From assembly GCF_003026215.1 (NCBI RefSeq), contig NZ_PYOC01000001.1, positions 806,001 to 870,000 on the forward strand: a DNA stretch of 64,000 nt, given 5' to 3'. Position 1 is the first letter of the stretch; every line of letters starts with the position of its first letter. The notes below the pieces were generated by a model. That model was given only the letters and a program-made list of their open reading frames with translations, ran no database searches and was not told the DNA's origin. The stretch comes from Photobacterium indicum. Its GTDB lineage: Bacteria; Pseudomonadota; Gammaproteobacteria; Enterobacterales; Vibrionaceae. Positions 28,065-36,718 of this stretch are shown piece after piece. Both the position numbers and the translations under genes were made by a program.

Positions 28065-29000
28065 TTACGCTTCGTTCAAGCAAACCAATGGGACCGAGAA
28101 TTTTTTGCTAGCTTCAGCAATTTTAGCTGGTGAAATGGGCTTGGATTTTTTAGTTACTTTATAGTCAATATTTAGCTCATTTAAGAAAATAGTAAACATT
28201 GAAGATTTAATCGAGTCTTTATTAACGTTAGAGACAATACCAATCACGTCGCCATTTTCAGCAATTACAGGACCACCAACATTACCTTCATTTACTTCAT
28301 TTGTCGTTCTCATAAATCTAACATCATTGTACTGACCAGATGCAGAGCTGATGATGCCATCTGTAATTTTACCCTGATACGTTGGTGTTTTTGCATTTAC
28401 CATATCTGATTGGTCGTATCCATAGGTATAAGTTCGTTCACCTTGAGTTGTTTGTTTCTGCGAGCTTATATGTGCATAAGATTTATTGGGAGTAAGAGCT
28501 TTAAGAACTGCAATATTATTTGCTCTATCGACACGAACGACAGTTGTTTCAAATAAACGACCAGAGCGTTCATAGTTAATTTTAGAACAAGCATCAACCA
28601 CCTTACTAGTGGTTAATATATACTCACTGTTTACAAAGAAACCTGACGACTGTACAAGAAGATTTGGTTTATAACTCACACCTTGTGAAGTAATATTATA
28701 ATTATTAACAGTCGAATTATTTGATTGATTTGATATGGCCCGACCATTTATTTCCGTAACACTACAATTAAAACCGCCAGAATCTACACAGGTTTTCTGT
28801 GCTAACTTCATCGCCTCTGATTTACTAGCAGCGCCCCAAGCAGCGCCAGCAACACCATTAGTACCAATAGAAAATGCTTTATTATTGGTTTTACCTCGAT
28901 ATTGATTATAAAGCTTATCAGCACTATTTCCTGTTGTTTGACAGCCTGAAACCATTACGATTGACACAAAAATGCCAATTTTAGTGAAATTCACTTTCAT
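28065..29000 (-). CDS. Lipoprotein with trypsin-like fold lacking the catalytic triad
   Basis: 311 residues. The signal peptide ends in a lipobox (VMVSGC, Cys near residue 20). Residues about 30-95 resemble a DUF4189-type module (AAWGAASKSEAMKLAQ, paired cysteines). Residues about 110-265 follow the HtrA/trypsin pattern, but each catalytic position differs: ILTTSKVVDAC where LTxxHVV is expected (His to Lys), RANNIAVLK where the Asp precedes IAVL (Asp to Asn), and GNVGGPV for GNSGGPV (Ser to Val). The fold looks intact, so it is probably a non-enzymatic binding or regulatory protein at the membrane. Start follows TGGAAAT. Confidence 0.78.
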   Translation of the reverse strand: MKVNFTKIGIFVSIVMVSGCQTTGNSADKLYNQYRGKTNNKAFSIGTNGVAGAAWGAASKSEAMKLAQKTCVDSGGFNCSVTEINGRAISNQSNNSTVNNYNITSQGVSYKPNLLVQSSGFFVNSEYILTTSKVVDACSKINYERSGRLFETTVVRVDRANNIAVLKALTPNKSYAHISSQKQTTQGERTYTYGYDQSDMVNAKTPTYQGKITDGIISSASGQYNDVRFMRTTNEVNEGNVGGPVIAENGDVIGIVSNVNKDSIKSSMFTIFLNELNIDYKVTKKSKPISPAKIAEASKKFSVPLVCLNEA

Positions 29001-29632
29001 CTTATTATTTCCAAATAAATTAACCCCTACGAAGGGTGTCTTAACGGTTCTAGCATATTCGTCATGTTAAATGGCTAAGTTCAAATTATAAAAATGATGT
29101 TTATAGCCAGATATCATACGGGATAGGTTATCTTAGCGCTTTATGCCTATAAAATGATACAGGGTGTGTGTGAAACTTTACCTGCTTTATCACAGCACAT
29201 GATGCTGATCATGTTATTAATTCAAAGGACTTATAATTGAAGGTTAGCGACTGAGTACACTCACTGTATACAAGAGTTGATTCATTGATGCTTGCGATAA
29301 CCTATATTTTAAATGATGTATTTAACTATTGAGTAATCTATTGATTTAAAGCATGTCGTTATTAATTAAACCATACGATTTATATAATGTTTGTGAATGC
29401 TTGCGTATACTGCTGGCTGTTAGTGTGTGCACTTGTTCTGGTTTCGTCATAATGAATCTAAAACTATGGTGCAGGAGAGATCCACCTCTTCGATGTTGAA
29501 GAGATTTTCTCGTAATTTTAAGTTGATTACTGGCTAGCTCTGATTATTTACAATAACACCTAGAAAAGTCACATTTTTTTAACGGTTCATTGTGATATTT
29601 TGCAGCCTGGCAGCGTAAGTGCTACTCCATGA
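29001..29632. other. Long A+T-rich spacer before the diguanylate cyclase gene
   Basis: 632 bases between divergent genes. It holds a palindrome-bearing dispersed repeat (29199-29246) and a hairpin CTCTTC/GAAGAG near 29488-29506. No coding frame is convincing. Confidence 0.5.
29199..29246 (+). repeat. Dispersed 48-base repeat, copy 1
   Basis: Starts with ATGAT-GCTG-ATCATGTTATT and ends TTGAAGGTTA. A close copy in the same orientation is at 42101-42149. Outer arms ACATGAT/ATCATGT (29197-29214) are perfectly palindromic. Confidence 0.6.
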
Positions 29633-31498
29633 GTGAGAAAAATGTTTAATCTAAAACATCCTTATCGTTTAACGTTAACCTTGTATTTTTTGGCTTTTGG
29701 TGTAATTGTCGCATTGGTAACATCATTTATAAATTATAAAATTAGCTTTGTTGATCTTGATGAAGCGCTTCATGACATTTCTAAATCTGAAGTTTCTTTT
29801 AAACGAGATTACTTATCTGGTTACATTAAAAATAGTGAAATACTACTGTCGTCGATAGTTAAAAGTGATCTGACAAAAGAATTTGTTCTATCGAATGATA
29901 AAATAAATGCAACGAACCTTTTCTATGCTTTGGCTCTTTCTGATAAAGATGTAATGCAGCTGCGTTATATCGATAGAACAGGAAAGGAAGTGATAAGAAT
30001 AGAAAGGGATAGTTCCACTGATGAGTTGGATATTATTTCAGATGATAACCTACAAGATAAAAAAGAAAGATATTACTTTAAAGAGACTGCAACTTTAAAA
30101 GAAAATCAATATTGGTATTCGAATGTTGATCTAAATGTTGAACATGGAAAAATAGAACGACCATTAAAGCCGACGTTTAGAGTTGCAACACCGTTGATTA
30201 TTAATGATCAATTCCATGGCGTTGTTGTCGTTAATTTATTGTTTGGCGAAACAATAAATTTCTTGTCTTTCTCTGAAAATTTCAATATTTACTTAGCTAA
30301 TGGTGATGGCGATATTGTTCATCATCCAGATAATAGTCAGTCGTGGAGTGAATATTTCCCATCCTTGAAAGACTTGAATGGTATTTTCCCTAATTCAGCA
30401 TCAAACATACTTACATCTAAAACTTTTTATGGCCCGGGAGTTTATTCATACTCCTTGGGTGATTTGTTTGGAAATAAAGATAATCTAAAAATTATATTTA
30501 CACCAAAATCAGGTGTAATACAGACAATGCAGAATAAAAATGTTCTCTCGGCGTTACTTATTGCACTAACCGTACTTGCGGTATCTTTTCCTCTTTCTTG
30601 GTTCGCAAGTATTATGCCTTCACGTTTACAGTTAAAACTGTCTGAAGCTTACGATAAAATCAAAAAGAACGCTGCGGTTATTGATAAACACGTAATGATA
30701 CTAAACACAGACAGAGACGGGGTTATCAAGCAAGTAAACATGTGTTTTACCGAAACGACTGGGTATGCAACTGATGAAGTGATTGGCAAAAAACAACGTG
30801 ATTTACGACACCATGACACCTCTTTAGAAGCTTATGATGAGATACAAGCACTTATTCTGACCGGAAAAGTATGGGAAGGTGAGCTCAAAGAAACAGACAA
30901 AGAGGGGAATGACTTATGGGTACATAAGTTCATTACACCAGATATTAATGCAAATGGTATGATTGATGGCTTCACAACGATAGTTCAAAATATTACAGAT
31001 AAGAAAAATATAGAGTTACTGTCAATTACTGATAGTTTAACCGGGTTATATAATCGCTATAAATTAGAATCTGTATTATCGTCTGAATCTTCTCGCTGTG
31101 AACGATATCAAAGTGACTTTTCAGTCATCATTTTTGATATTGATTTTTTCAAAAAAATTAATGATACCTACGGTCACTTAGTGGGTGATGATGTGCTCAT
31201 TCACTTGGCACAATTGTTAAAAGAAAACACCAGAATAACCGATGTGGCTAGCCGCTGGGGAGGGGAAGAATTCCTCATTGTTGCTTGTAATACCAATCTG
31301 GATGAAGCATTCGTTTTTGCAGAAAAGTTGAGAGTATTAATAGAAAACTATAATTTCCCCTCTATTGATAAAATGACGATCAGTTGTGGTGTTGCTCAGT
31401 ATATAAATAAAGAAACAATATCAGAGTTAGTATCAAGAGCTGACTTTGCTTTATATCAGGCAAAAAGAATGGGACGTAATAAAGTAGTCAAAGCATAG
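29633..31498 (+). CDS. Membrane diguanylate cyclase (dCache-PAS-GGDEF)
   Basis: About 620 residues; start is GTG at 29633 or ATG at 29642. A membrane helix at about residues 14-33 is followed by a periplasmic Cache-type sensor domain (about 40-290, YFKETATLKENQYWYSNVDL), a second helix (about 302-325), a PAS domain (about 348-455, MILNTDRDGVIKQVN, ending ITDKKN) and a GGDEF domain (about 460-620). The active site is GGEEF near residue 541, and RITD five residues before it is an intact inhibitory I-site, so an active, product-inhibited c-di-GMP synthase is expected. The stop lies 8 bases before an IS66-type end. The ligand is unknown. Confidence 0.9.
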   Translation: MRKMFNLKHPYRLTLTLYFLAFGVIVALVTSFINYKISFVDLDEALHDISKSEVSFKRDYLSGYIKNSEILLSSIVKSDLTKEFVLSNDKINATNLFYALALSDKDVMQLRYIDRTGKEVIRIERDSSTDELDIISDDNLQDKKERYYFKETATLKENQYWYSNVDLNVEHGKIERPLKPTFRVATPLIINDQFHGVVVVNLLFGETINFLSFSENFNIYLANGDGDIVHHPDNSQSWSEYFPSLKDLNGIFPNSASNILTSKTFYGPGVYSYSLGDLFGNKDNLKIIFTPKSGVIQTMQNKNVLSALLIALTVLAVSFPLSWFASIMPSRLQLKLSEAYDKIKKNAAVIDKHVMILNTDRDGVIKQVNMCFTETTGYATDEVIGKKQRDLRHHDTSLEAYDEIQALILTGKVWEGELKETDKEGNDLWVHKFITPDINANGMIDGFTTIVQNITDKKNIELLSITDSLTGLYNRYKLESVLSSESSRCERYQSDFSVIIFDIDFFKKINDTYGHLVGDDVLIHLAQLLKENTRITDVASRWGGEEFLIVACNTNLDEAFVFAEKLRVLIENYNFPSIDKMTISCGVAQYINKETISELVSRADFALYQAKRMGRNKVVKA

Positions 31499-32127
31499 TT
31501 AAAACGTAAGCGTCTAATTAAGCAGTGAGGTCTTATTCGGCCTCATCTATTTTCAAGTTCAGAAACTCGATCATATAAGCATAGTTAAGGTAGCTGAGCT
31601 TTATCGGTAAGCAAGTAGTTATTGAACACGTAAATATAGATGTCTATTTAAGTTCTTCTATATCCGTTAACTCTTTTTATCTATTCATAATCTGCAACAA
31701 CTCTGCCATTCGCCTTTGATGATTCACTTTCCCCCTTGATCATTTTTTATATTTTTCAACAAGTTCTAGCTCTCGATAACAGAATAAGAGCGTATTTTCG
31801 CTACTTGCATCAAGGTTCATGCGCTGCTGGTAAGGTATTATAAGCACTTTGTTACTTATCGTTACTTGAATCCCACTTGTGGTTACCCAATCAGCCCCAA
31901 GGACAGAAAGACAAGTCTGGCTTATAAACAACATGGATCTGCCCAATAATACTTAGAATTGGGGTAGAGAGCTGAGGCGCTATTGATGTAAGCAGGAAGT
32001 TTCAGATTCAACTGCAAGTCACATACAGCCTAGTTTAAGGAATTCAAACCAAACAGATCAGATTAGATCTTTGGCTGTTTATTCGGCGACTCAAGAATCG
32101 GACAATACAAAAGGAAGCGATCAATTT
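31499..32127. other. Spacer with IS66-type end and no convincing gene
   Basis: About 630 bases. The first 50 bases contain an IS66-like terminal sequence. A 68-codon minus-strand frame at 31740-31946 lacks a good start site and family resemblance and is not called. Confidence 0.5.
31506..31555 (+). mobile_element. IS66-family end relic, copy 1
   Basis: GTAAGCGTCTAATTAAGCAG begins a sequence typical of IS66-family termini, and CCTCATCTATTTTC follows. The first 25 bases recur almost exactly at 33447-33471, in the same orientation. No transposase coding sequence remains at this copy. Confidence 0.6.
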
Positions 32128-32574
32128 ATGAAAACGAGAGGCTATTTCCATCTTTTTGTTACCTCTTTTGTACTGATGTGCGCTGCAGCACTCACGACCA
32201 AAGGGTTTTTCTTAGCGGAACACACCAGATTGCTACTTAGCGATACTGGTATCGTCCCTGTTATGTATGCCGAACCAATCGCTTTTGTCATACCACTAGT
32301 GCTTGGCATTAGCGCACTCACCGCCTACTTTGGCATTACAACCTTATTTCCTGTTGTTGCTGCCTTCTGCATGCACATTGCCCTGTTGGGACTTGCCCTT
32401 TATCAAGGATTACATTTTGATTGCGGCTGCTACCTGCCGGGTTCGCTTCAGTCAACTGTCTACAGCACACTTAAGCCACAATTTTTCATTATGCTGCTAG
32501 TACTTATTGTTTCAGCAGCACTTTATTATTTCAATAACTTGGCAAACCACCGCGCTATGACACCAACAGTGTGA
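32128..32574 (+). CDS. MauE/DoxX-type redox-associated membrane protein
   Basis: 148 residues from the ATG at 32128, which follows AAAAGGAAG. Four membrane segments are visible (about 8-28, 48-68, 75-95 and 118-138). The DCGCY motif near residue 97 is the cysteine pair expected in MauE-type proteins, which pass electrons or disulfides to periplasmic maturation partners. The downstream gene, 37 bases later, encodes an exported rhodanese, so the two probably cooperate in periplasmic sulfur or thiol chemistry (inference). Confidence 0.75.
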   Translation: MKTRGYFHLFVTSFVLMCAAALTTKGFFLAEHTRLLLSDTGIVPVMYAEPIAFVIPLVLGISALTAYFGITTLFPVVAAFCMHIALLGLALYQGLHFDCGCYLPGSLQSTVYSTLKPQFFIMLLVLIVSAALYYFNNLANHRAMTPTV

Positions 32575-32611
32575 TGTGGTGGAACAAGCCTATTTTCATA
32601 AGGATACAATC

Positions 32612-33190
32612 ATGAGACAAAACAAGGCATCTTTGCACTCGCTTTCATTCTTGCGTACCGGACGCAGTTTTTCACTCAACATTCTTATTCTTGCCAGTGC
32701 ATTGTTAACCTTACCGTTTAGTGCCAATGCAGGCCTGTTTGGCGGTAAATTCAAAGCCGAAGTAGAGACAGAGCAAGTGGCCATCAAACTTCATAATGAA
32801 ACCCTTGCCGGCGACTACCTGCTTATCGACACTAACAGACTCAAAGCACTCATCGAACAAGATACCGATGTGATGATTGTCGATGCAATGCCGTTCAAAG
32901 ACAGCTACAAGAAAGAGCATATCCCAAGCGCTAAGCAGTTCGAGTTTCCGATCCCTAATATGCCGGAATGGGACTCTGCATTAACCGACCAGCAATCAGT
33001 CGAGGATTTCACCCAGCTTCTCGGTGAAAACAAGAGTAAGACCTTGGTCTTTTACTGTGGGTTCGTGAAATGCAGCCGTAGCCATAACGCCGCTGCTTGG
33101 GCGGTGAAACTCGGTTACACCAATGTCTATCGTTACCCTGGCGGTATTTTTGCGTGGAAAGGTGCTGGCTTTAAAACCTCTTCGCTATAA
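32612..33190 (+). CDS. Exported rhodanese-domain protein
   Basis: 192 residues from the ATG at 32612, which follows AAGGATAC. The signal peptide is long but clear (basic region, ILILASALLTLP, cleavage likely after SANA). One rhodanese domain fills the rest: DAMPFKDSYKKEHIPSA near residue 95 and the active-site loop YCGFVKCSRSHNAA near 150, with a second cysteine four residues after the first. YPGGIFAWKGAG closes the domain. It would transfer sulfane sulfur or bind thiols in the periplasm. It forms a pair with the MauE-like gene and ends at a terminator. Confidence 0.83.
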   Translation: MRQNKASLHSLSFLRTGRSFSLNILILASALLTLPFSANAGLFGGKFKAEVETEQVAIKLHNETLAGDYLLIDTNRLKALIEQDTDVMIVDAMPFKDSYKKEHIPSAKQFEFPIPNMPEWDSALTDQQSVEDFTQLLGENKSKTLVFYCGFVKCSRSHNAAAWAVKLGYTNVYRYPGGIFAWKGAGFKTSSL

Positions 33191-33219
33191 CTATTTTTTA
33201 TCAATCTCCTCAAATATCA

Positions 33220-33260
33220 AAAAGGCTGGATCATTAAAAATGATGACCCAGCCTTTTCCT
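33220..33260 (+). terminator. Terminator after the MauE-rhodanese pair
   Basis: AAAAGGCTGG (33220-33229) pairs with CCAGCCTTTT (33248-33257); inner bases ATCAT/ATGAT extend the stem. Confidence 0.8.
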
Positions 33261-33446
33261 TTAATACTGTAATGACACTAGTGCTAATACCTATCGGATT
33301 TATTTTATAATCTACCGTGCATCATTCACTATTCGTTGGTTACTTGAATCAATTCGAAAACTAACCGATTTCACCAGCCCCCCGGTTGACAGCTCAAATG
33401 TGATCCAACGCACTGGATCTACTTTTTCTACTTGAGTGATCCTTTC

Positions 33447-33594
33447 ATAAGCGTCTAATTAAGCAGTGAGGCCTCATCTATTTCCAGACTCACGGCATGA
33501 GATCGGTCAGGTCGTCTTGAGGGGATCGCGTCGGTAGCACTTTGAACAAGTGCGCGAAGTAGTAATATGGGTTGATGTTATTTGCGTGTTTACG
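33447..33594 (-). mobile_element. IS66-family remnant (end plus transposase C-terminus)
   Basis: The terminal sequence (33447-33471) matches copy 1 at 31506. Adjacent to it, on the minus strand, 33490-33594 encodes the last 34 residues of an IS66-type transposase: INPYYYFAHLFKVLPTRSP, then DDLTDLMP and a stop. The frame closes upstream with another stop, so nothing functional remains. Confidence 0.8.
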
Positions 33595-33613
33595 TCAAAA
33601 CAGGTACAACTCT

Positions 33614-34210
33614 TTACTTCGTATCATTTTCAATGAATCCCATGCCTTCTTTAATGCGATTTAAGTTAGTCGCTGATGTGAGCTTTTCTACAACAGCGAA
33701 AGCAACATCCATTGCGGCTGAAGGGCTTCTAGAGGTGATTATGTTTTTATCGATAACGATAGGCTGTTGGATGATATTTACCCCCATCTCTTTCATTTGA
33801 GCCTGACGCTTTTCACTTAAATGGTAAGTTGTGCCGTTACGACCATTAAGCACACCACTTTTAGCAATGGGTAACGCACCAACACAAACAGAAGCGATTA
33901 GCTTGCCTTGCGAATCAAAATTACGGATTAATGACAGTAATCTTTCATCGTATGCATCTTCATAAAACCCAGCACGACTCATGCCACCAGGAATTGCCAG
34001 AGCATCGAAATCATTAATGTCTATTTCACTTAACTGACATTCAGGTTCAATCGTAAAATTCCATGCGCATTTTACTTTTGAACGTAAACCAACAGTCACC
34101 AATTTAATAGGTTCTAAACCATATGTTGTCGTCCAGCCAAGCGCATCAGTAAATACACTTGCTTCGTATTCTTCTACACCCTGACATAGAAAGAGAATAA
34201 CCTGTTTCAC
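33614..34210 (-). CDS. DJ-1/PfpI-family protein
   Basis: 198 residues, full length. The conserved glutamate lies in QGVEEYEASVF near residue 12, DALAIPGGMSRAG is near 70, and the nucleophile cysteine is in SVCVGALPIAKSG near 107. Members act as glyoxalases, deglycase-like or chaperone proteins, or sense oxidants. The YEASVFTDALGW segment resembles the ThiJ branch. The start is GTG at 34210 after GGAAGC. It lies next to the IS66 remnant and looks monocistronic. Confidence 0.85.
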   Translation of the reverse strand: MKQVILFLCQGVEEYEASVFTDALGWTTTYGLEPIKLVTVGLRSKVKCAWNFTIEPECQLSEIDINDFDALAIPGGMSRAGFYEDAYDERLLSLIRNFDSQGKLIASVCVGALPIAKSGVLNGRNGTTYHLSEKRQAQMKEMGVNIIQQPIVIDKNIITSRSPSAAMDVAFAVVEKLTSATNLNRIKEGMGFIENDTK

Positions 34211-34716
34211 TAAAGCTTCCTTAAATATGTTTAGCGTTCTATTAGAAAATTAGTATATTGTATCATCTACTTTTCTTTCTGGAATATTGCCTAGAATGTA
34301 GTGCTCTGCCATACACATGTTTATTGCCGTAATTTTTTTATCACATTTAGGCATTGTGATGTAGTGGGTTATACAACTACACAGATTGCATCGATGAAAC
34401 TCAACTTCTTTATTTCCTCAGATATAGAAAGCTGACTTTACTTTTGTAAATAGAACTTCTATGTCTTTAGGAACATAATAAGCCCACGATGCAGAGTATC
34501 GACGACAAATAGAACCGTTACAACTTGCCACTTCACTTGGCGTGTATAGAAGCAGTAATTTGAATGTTTCCACAATGACAAGTAACTTTCATTTTCCTTG
34601 CTCTATTATTCCCAAGCAAAGGTGTACGCCGACGAAGCTAGCAAATAGCGATGAACTACATACTAAAGCTGCCTACTGTGGCGTATCACCTTGATTTAAT
34701 AGCTATAACTTACTTT
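34211..34716. other. 506-base spacer with two inverted repeats
   Basis: No gene seen. TCACA (34341-34345) with TGTGA (34355-34359), and TGTAGT (34360-34365) with ACTACA (34376-34381), form adjacent inverted repeats of unknown role. Confidence 0.45.
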
Positions 34717-35280
34717 CTATAATTTAGTGATGAGTTCAATGTTCGATTTGTCTATTTTTAACATTGAAAGTTTATCAAGAAAATTAGTTATATTGGTTTT
34801 TGCAGAACCTTCATTCGCCATTCTTAAACGCTCGACACCACTAAATGCATCACCAAATGTCGCAGTATAAGGAGCTTTTATTACTTCATCTAATATAATT
34901 TTATTACTGCTCTTCTCAACCAAAACGTATCTAATTGATGAAGTAACTTCCATATCTAACCCAAATGTAGGTTGTTCAACTTCCATTAGTGATGCTGATA
35001 GTTCGTAAGTTGGTAGGCTATTATCCGACAGCAAGTAGAGTGATTTTAGTGAACTTTTTAAAGCAGCTTCGAATTCTTTATTGCCTATTTCTGATGTCCA
35101 CATTGGATTCGTGTCTTCTCCGCCCCCAACTTTATTAACTTCAATTGAACTGGTTAAGCCTTCATCAAAAGACATATTGACAGACTCGTCAACCTTCATG
35201 TTTTCTACTTTTGCCGGAGATGCACAACCAAACAGAAGTGATCCGGCAAGAATGATTGTTGATATTTTTAATAGATTCAT
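34717..35280 (-). CDS. Lipoprotein of unknown function
   Basis: 187 residues. The signal peptide ends in lipobox LLFGC (Cys at residue 19). The mature protein alternates beta-strand segments (YELSASLMEVEQPTFG, SSIRYVLVEKSSNKIILDE) with a C-terminal helical part (NITNFLDKLSML). The pattern resembles small outer-membrane-associated lipoproteins, but I recognise no family. Single gene on the minus strand. Confidence 0.65.
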   Translation of the reverse strand: MNLLKISTIILAGSLLFGCASPAKVENMKVDESVNMSFDEGLTSSIEVNKVGGGEDTNPMWTSEIGNKEFEAALKSSLKSLYLLSDNSLPTYELSASLMEVEQPTFGLDMEVTSSIRYVLVEKSSNKIILDEVIKAPYTATFGDAFSGVERLRMANEGSAKTNITNFLDKLSMLKIDKSNIELITKL

Positions 35281-35514
35281 TATTAAGCCACTGATTAAAA
35301 ATCAAAAAGAGCATTTACTCTACACATGTTAATTCACGCGTTTAGTGAGATGAATAACATATTTTAATGTTGTGGGCGGTATTGATTACCAAGGCTTATG
35401 GGTTTGTGTGGTAACTGACGTAGGTGGCAACTATCTGCAGGATCATGCTCTGACATTTTTTCGACATGATATACTGTATAAAGTGTTTAAAAAATGGCTT
35501 ATATGGTGTCAAAT

Positions 35515-35886
35515 ATGAAAAAAATTACGTGGTGTACAGTTGTCTTGATCATCGTTGGAATAACTGGTTTTCTTGGAGTAAAATACTTTACTGATAATCA
35601 GTTTGGTACGCCAGATTTAACGAATGGGAAATCAAAATTTATTACTAATTGCGCTGTTTGCCACGGCTTAAAAGGGCGAGGGGATGGTATTGCTGCCAAT
35701 ACACTGACTATTAGCCCAGATGACATCTACGATGAATTAACTAATCCTTTGGGCTTCAAAAGTGAGTTAATCAGCTCTGTCCTGAATGGTGATAATGGGC
35801 AAGGTGGTGTAATGCCAGCTTTTAAAAATACCCTATCTGAAAGTGATGTTAATGATATCTTTATGTATATAAAAGTTATTAACTAA
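35515..35886 (+). CDS. Membrane-anchored monohaem cytochrome c
   Basis: 123 residues from the ATG at 35515; in-frame ATGs at 35494 and 35503 would add up to seven residues. An uncleaved-looking N-terminal helix (TVVLIIVGITGFLGV) anchors the protein. The haem site is CAVCH near residue 45, followed by GLKGRGDG; the distal methionine is probably in GVMPAFKN near residue 99. The domain fits class I cytochrome c electron carriers facing the periplasm. It is one of the few plus-strand genes in this zone, convergent with the SMI1-like gene, with a palindromic hairpin between them. Confidence 0.85.
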   Translation: MKKITWCTVVLIIVGITGFLGVKYFTDNQFGTPDLTNGKSKFITNCAVCHGLKGRGDGIAANTLTISPDDIYDELTNPLGFKSELISSVLNGDNGQGGVMPAFKNTLSESDVNDIFMYIKVIN

Positions 35887-35938
35887 GCAAAAGTTTACAT
35901 CTGTAACTAAAAGTAGTCGATAGTACGTATGGGCACTA

Positions 35939-35960
35939 GCTAGGCATATAATTGCCTAGC
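35939..35960. terminator. Hairpin between convergent cytochrome and SMI1-like genes
   Basis: GCTAGGCA (35939-35946) pairs perfectly with TGCCTAGC (35953-35960). It probably ends transcription from one or both sides, though the T run is poor. Confidence 0.5.
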
Positions 35961-36019
35961 AATCTAATAATACCAACTCCGGACGAAGCTCTGATCACAT
36001 GCTCTGTTCGCATTATGTT

Positions 36020-36469
36020 TTAAAGTTCATTGAACTCATCTAGCCAGTCGGTGAAAGAATCAGAGACTTTTTTAACGGTGCAAAGGCCATGGTCAAAAAA
36101 CCATACGGGTACATCTATTTGCTTACTTGCACAATCGGCAAGTTTGAAACAAAACATGTTTCCCTTACAATCAGATGCAAACAAAATATGCCCTTTTGGC
36201 ATACCGCTCATTTCATATAACTTTGATAGTGAAAATACATCTTCTAGGCTTAAAAAATCTTGTACTTCAGAAATATCGGAGCCTAAATCACAAATCTTAG
36301 TTAACACATTTGGAGTGTGAACCAAGCCATATGTAGATATTAAATATTTGTATGAGTCAGGTAACAAAACATTTAATTTTGATTCCAGCTCTTCAATGTC
36401 ATGATTATTTATTGGAATCATGGAGTTTTTACTACCCCAGTTTTTTACAAATAGATCAATACTATTCAT
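36020..36469 (-). CDS. SMI1/KNR4-family protein
   Basis: 149 residues, the usual size. The opening INNHDIEELESKLNVLLPDSYK is the diagnostic SMI1/KNR4 start, and FASDCKGNMFCFKLAD near residue 98 is the central hallmark. Bacterial members are often immunity proteins against contact-dependent or polymorphic toxins. No toxin gene is adjacent here, so it may be an orphan immunity or cassette gene. Upstream, a GCGTTAGAAG sequence (36487-36496 on the other strand) resembles an integron recombination box. Confidence 0.82.
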   Translation of the reverse strand: MNSIDLFVKNWGSKNSMIPINNHDIEELESKLNVLLPDSYKYLISTYGLVHTPNVLTKICDLGSDISEVQDFLSLEDVFSLSKLYEMSGMPKGHILFASDCKGNMFCFKLADCASKQIDVPVWFFDHGLCTVKKVSDSFTDWLDEFNEL

Positions 36470-36486
36470 TTATGAATACCCAATGA

Positions 36487-36496
36487 CTTCTAACGC
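36487..36496 (-). repeat. Possible integron R-box before the SMI1-like gene
   Basis: Minus-strand GCGTTAGAAG, 18 bases before the ATG. It matches the G-TTRRRY style of attC ends and parallels CCGTTAGAAG before the YjbR-like gene. Confidence 0.35.
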
Positions 36497-36524
36497 TTGT
36501 AATAAGTAGCACTATTATATACCC

Positions 36525-36557
36525 AAGTCACCTCAGATGTAGGATTCAGAGTGACTT
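36525..36557. repeat. Palindromic dispersed element
   Basis: AAGTCAC (36525-36531) pairs with GTGACTT (36551-36557). The surrounding TATACCCAAGTCACCTCAGA is like short intergenic repeats common in Vibrionaceae. Confidence 0.4.
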
Positions 36558-36673
36558 CAGTGAGTTTTATTGGACTCTATACGGCGTTGCTTATTTTCAA
36601 CACACTTAACCTGATAACCGTAATAATTACCTAAACGGCTAAGTAATAGTGTCCAGTTTATTGTCTGTTATGG

Positions 36674-36704
36674 CAAGTAGCGCTCAACTTGTACACGCTA
36701 CTTG
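36674..36704 (-). terminator. Hairpin after the DUF2846 lipoprotein gene
   Basis: CAAGTAGCG (36674-36682) pairs perfectly with CGCTACTTG (36696-36704), 15 bases beyond the minus-strand stop codon. No strong T run. Confidence 0.5.
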
Positions 36705-36718
36705 TTATTGAATAGCTG

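Larger units (their letters stand above)
33191..33613. other. Spacer with terminator and IS66 remnant
   Basis: 423 bases holding the rhodanese terminator, an IS66-type end and a transposase C-terminal fragment, all annotated separately. Confidence 0.6.

Noticed and set aside
29470..29632. Possible riboswitch before the diguanylate cyclase gene
   Set aside because: A GGAGAG stretch and a CTCTTC/GAAGAG hairpin suggested glycine or c-di-GMP types, but the conserved cores of those classes are not present.
31740..31946. 68-codon minus-strand frame between the GGDEF gene and the MauE-like gene
   Set aside because: No ribosome site, no signal or domain, and it lies in disturbed DNA beside an IS66 end.
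33448..33594. Intact IS66 element
   Set aside because: Only the terminus and 34 codons of transposase remain; no opposite end or other IS66 genes were found nearby.
36020..36469. A toxin-immunity pair around the SMI1-like gene
   Set aside because: No toxin-like gene lies on either side; the cytochrome and DUF2846 lipoprotein are unrelated.
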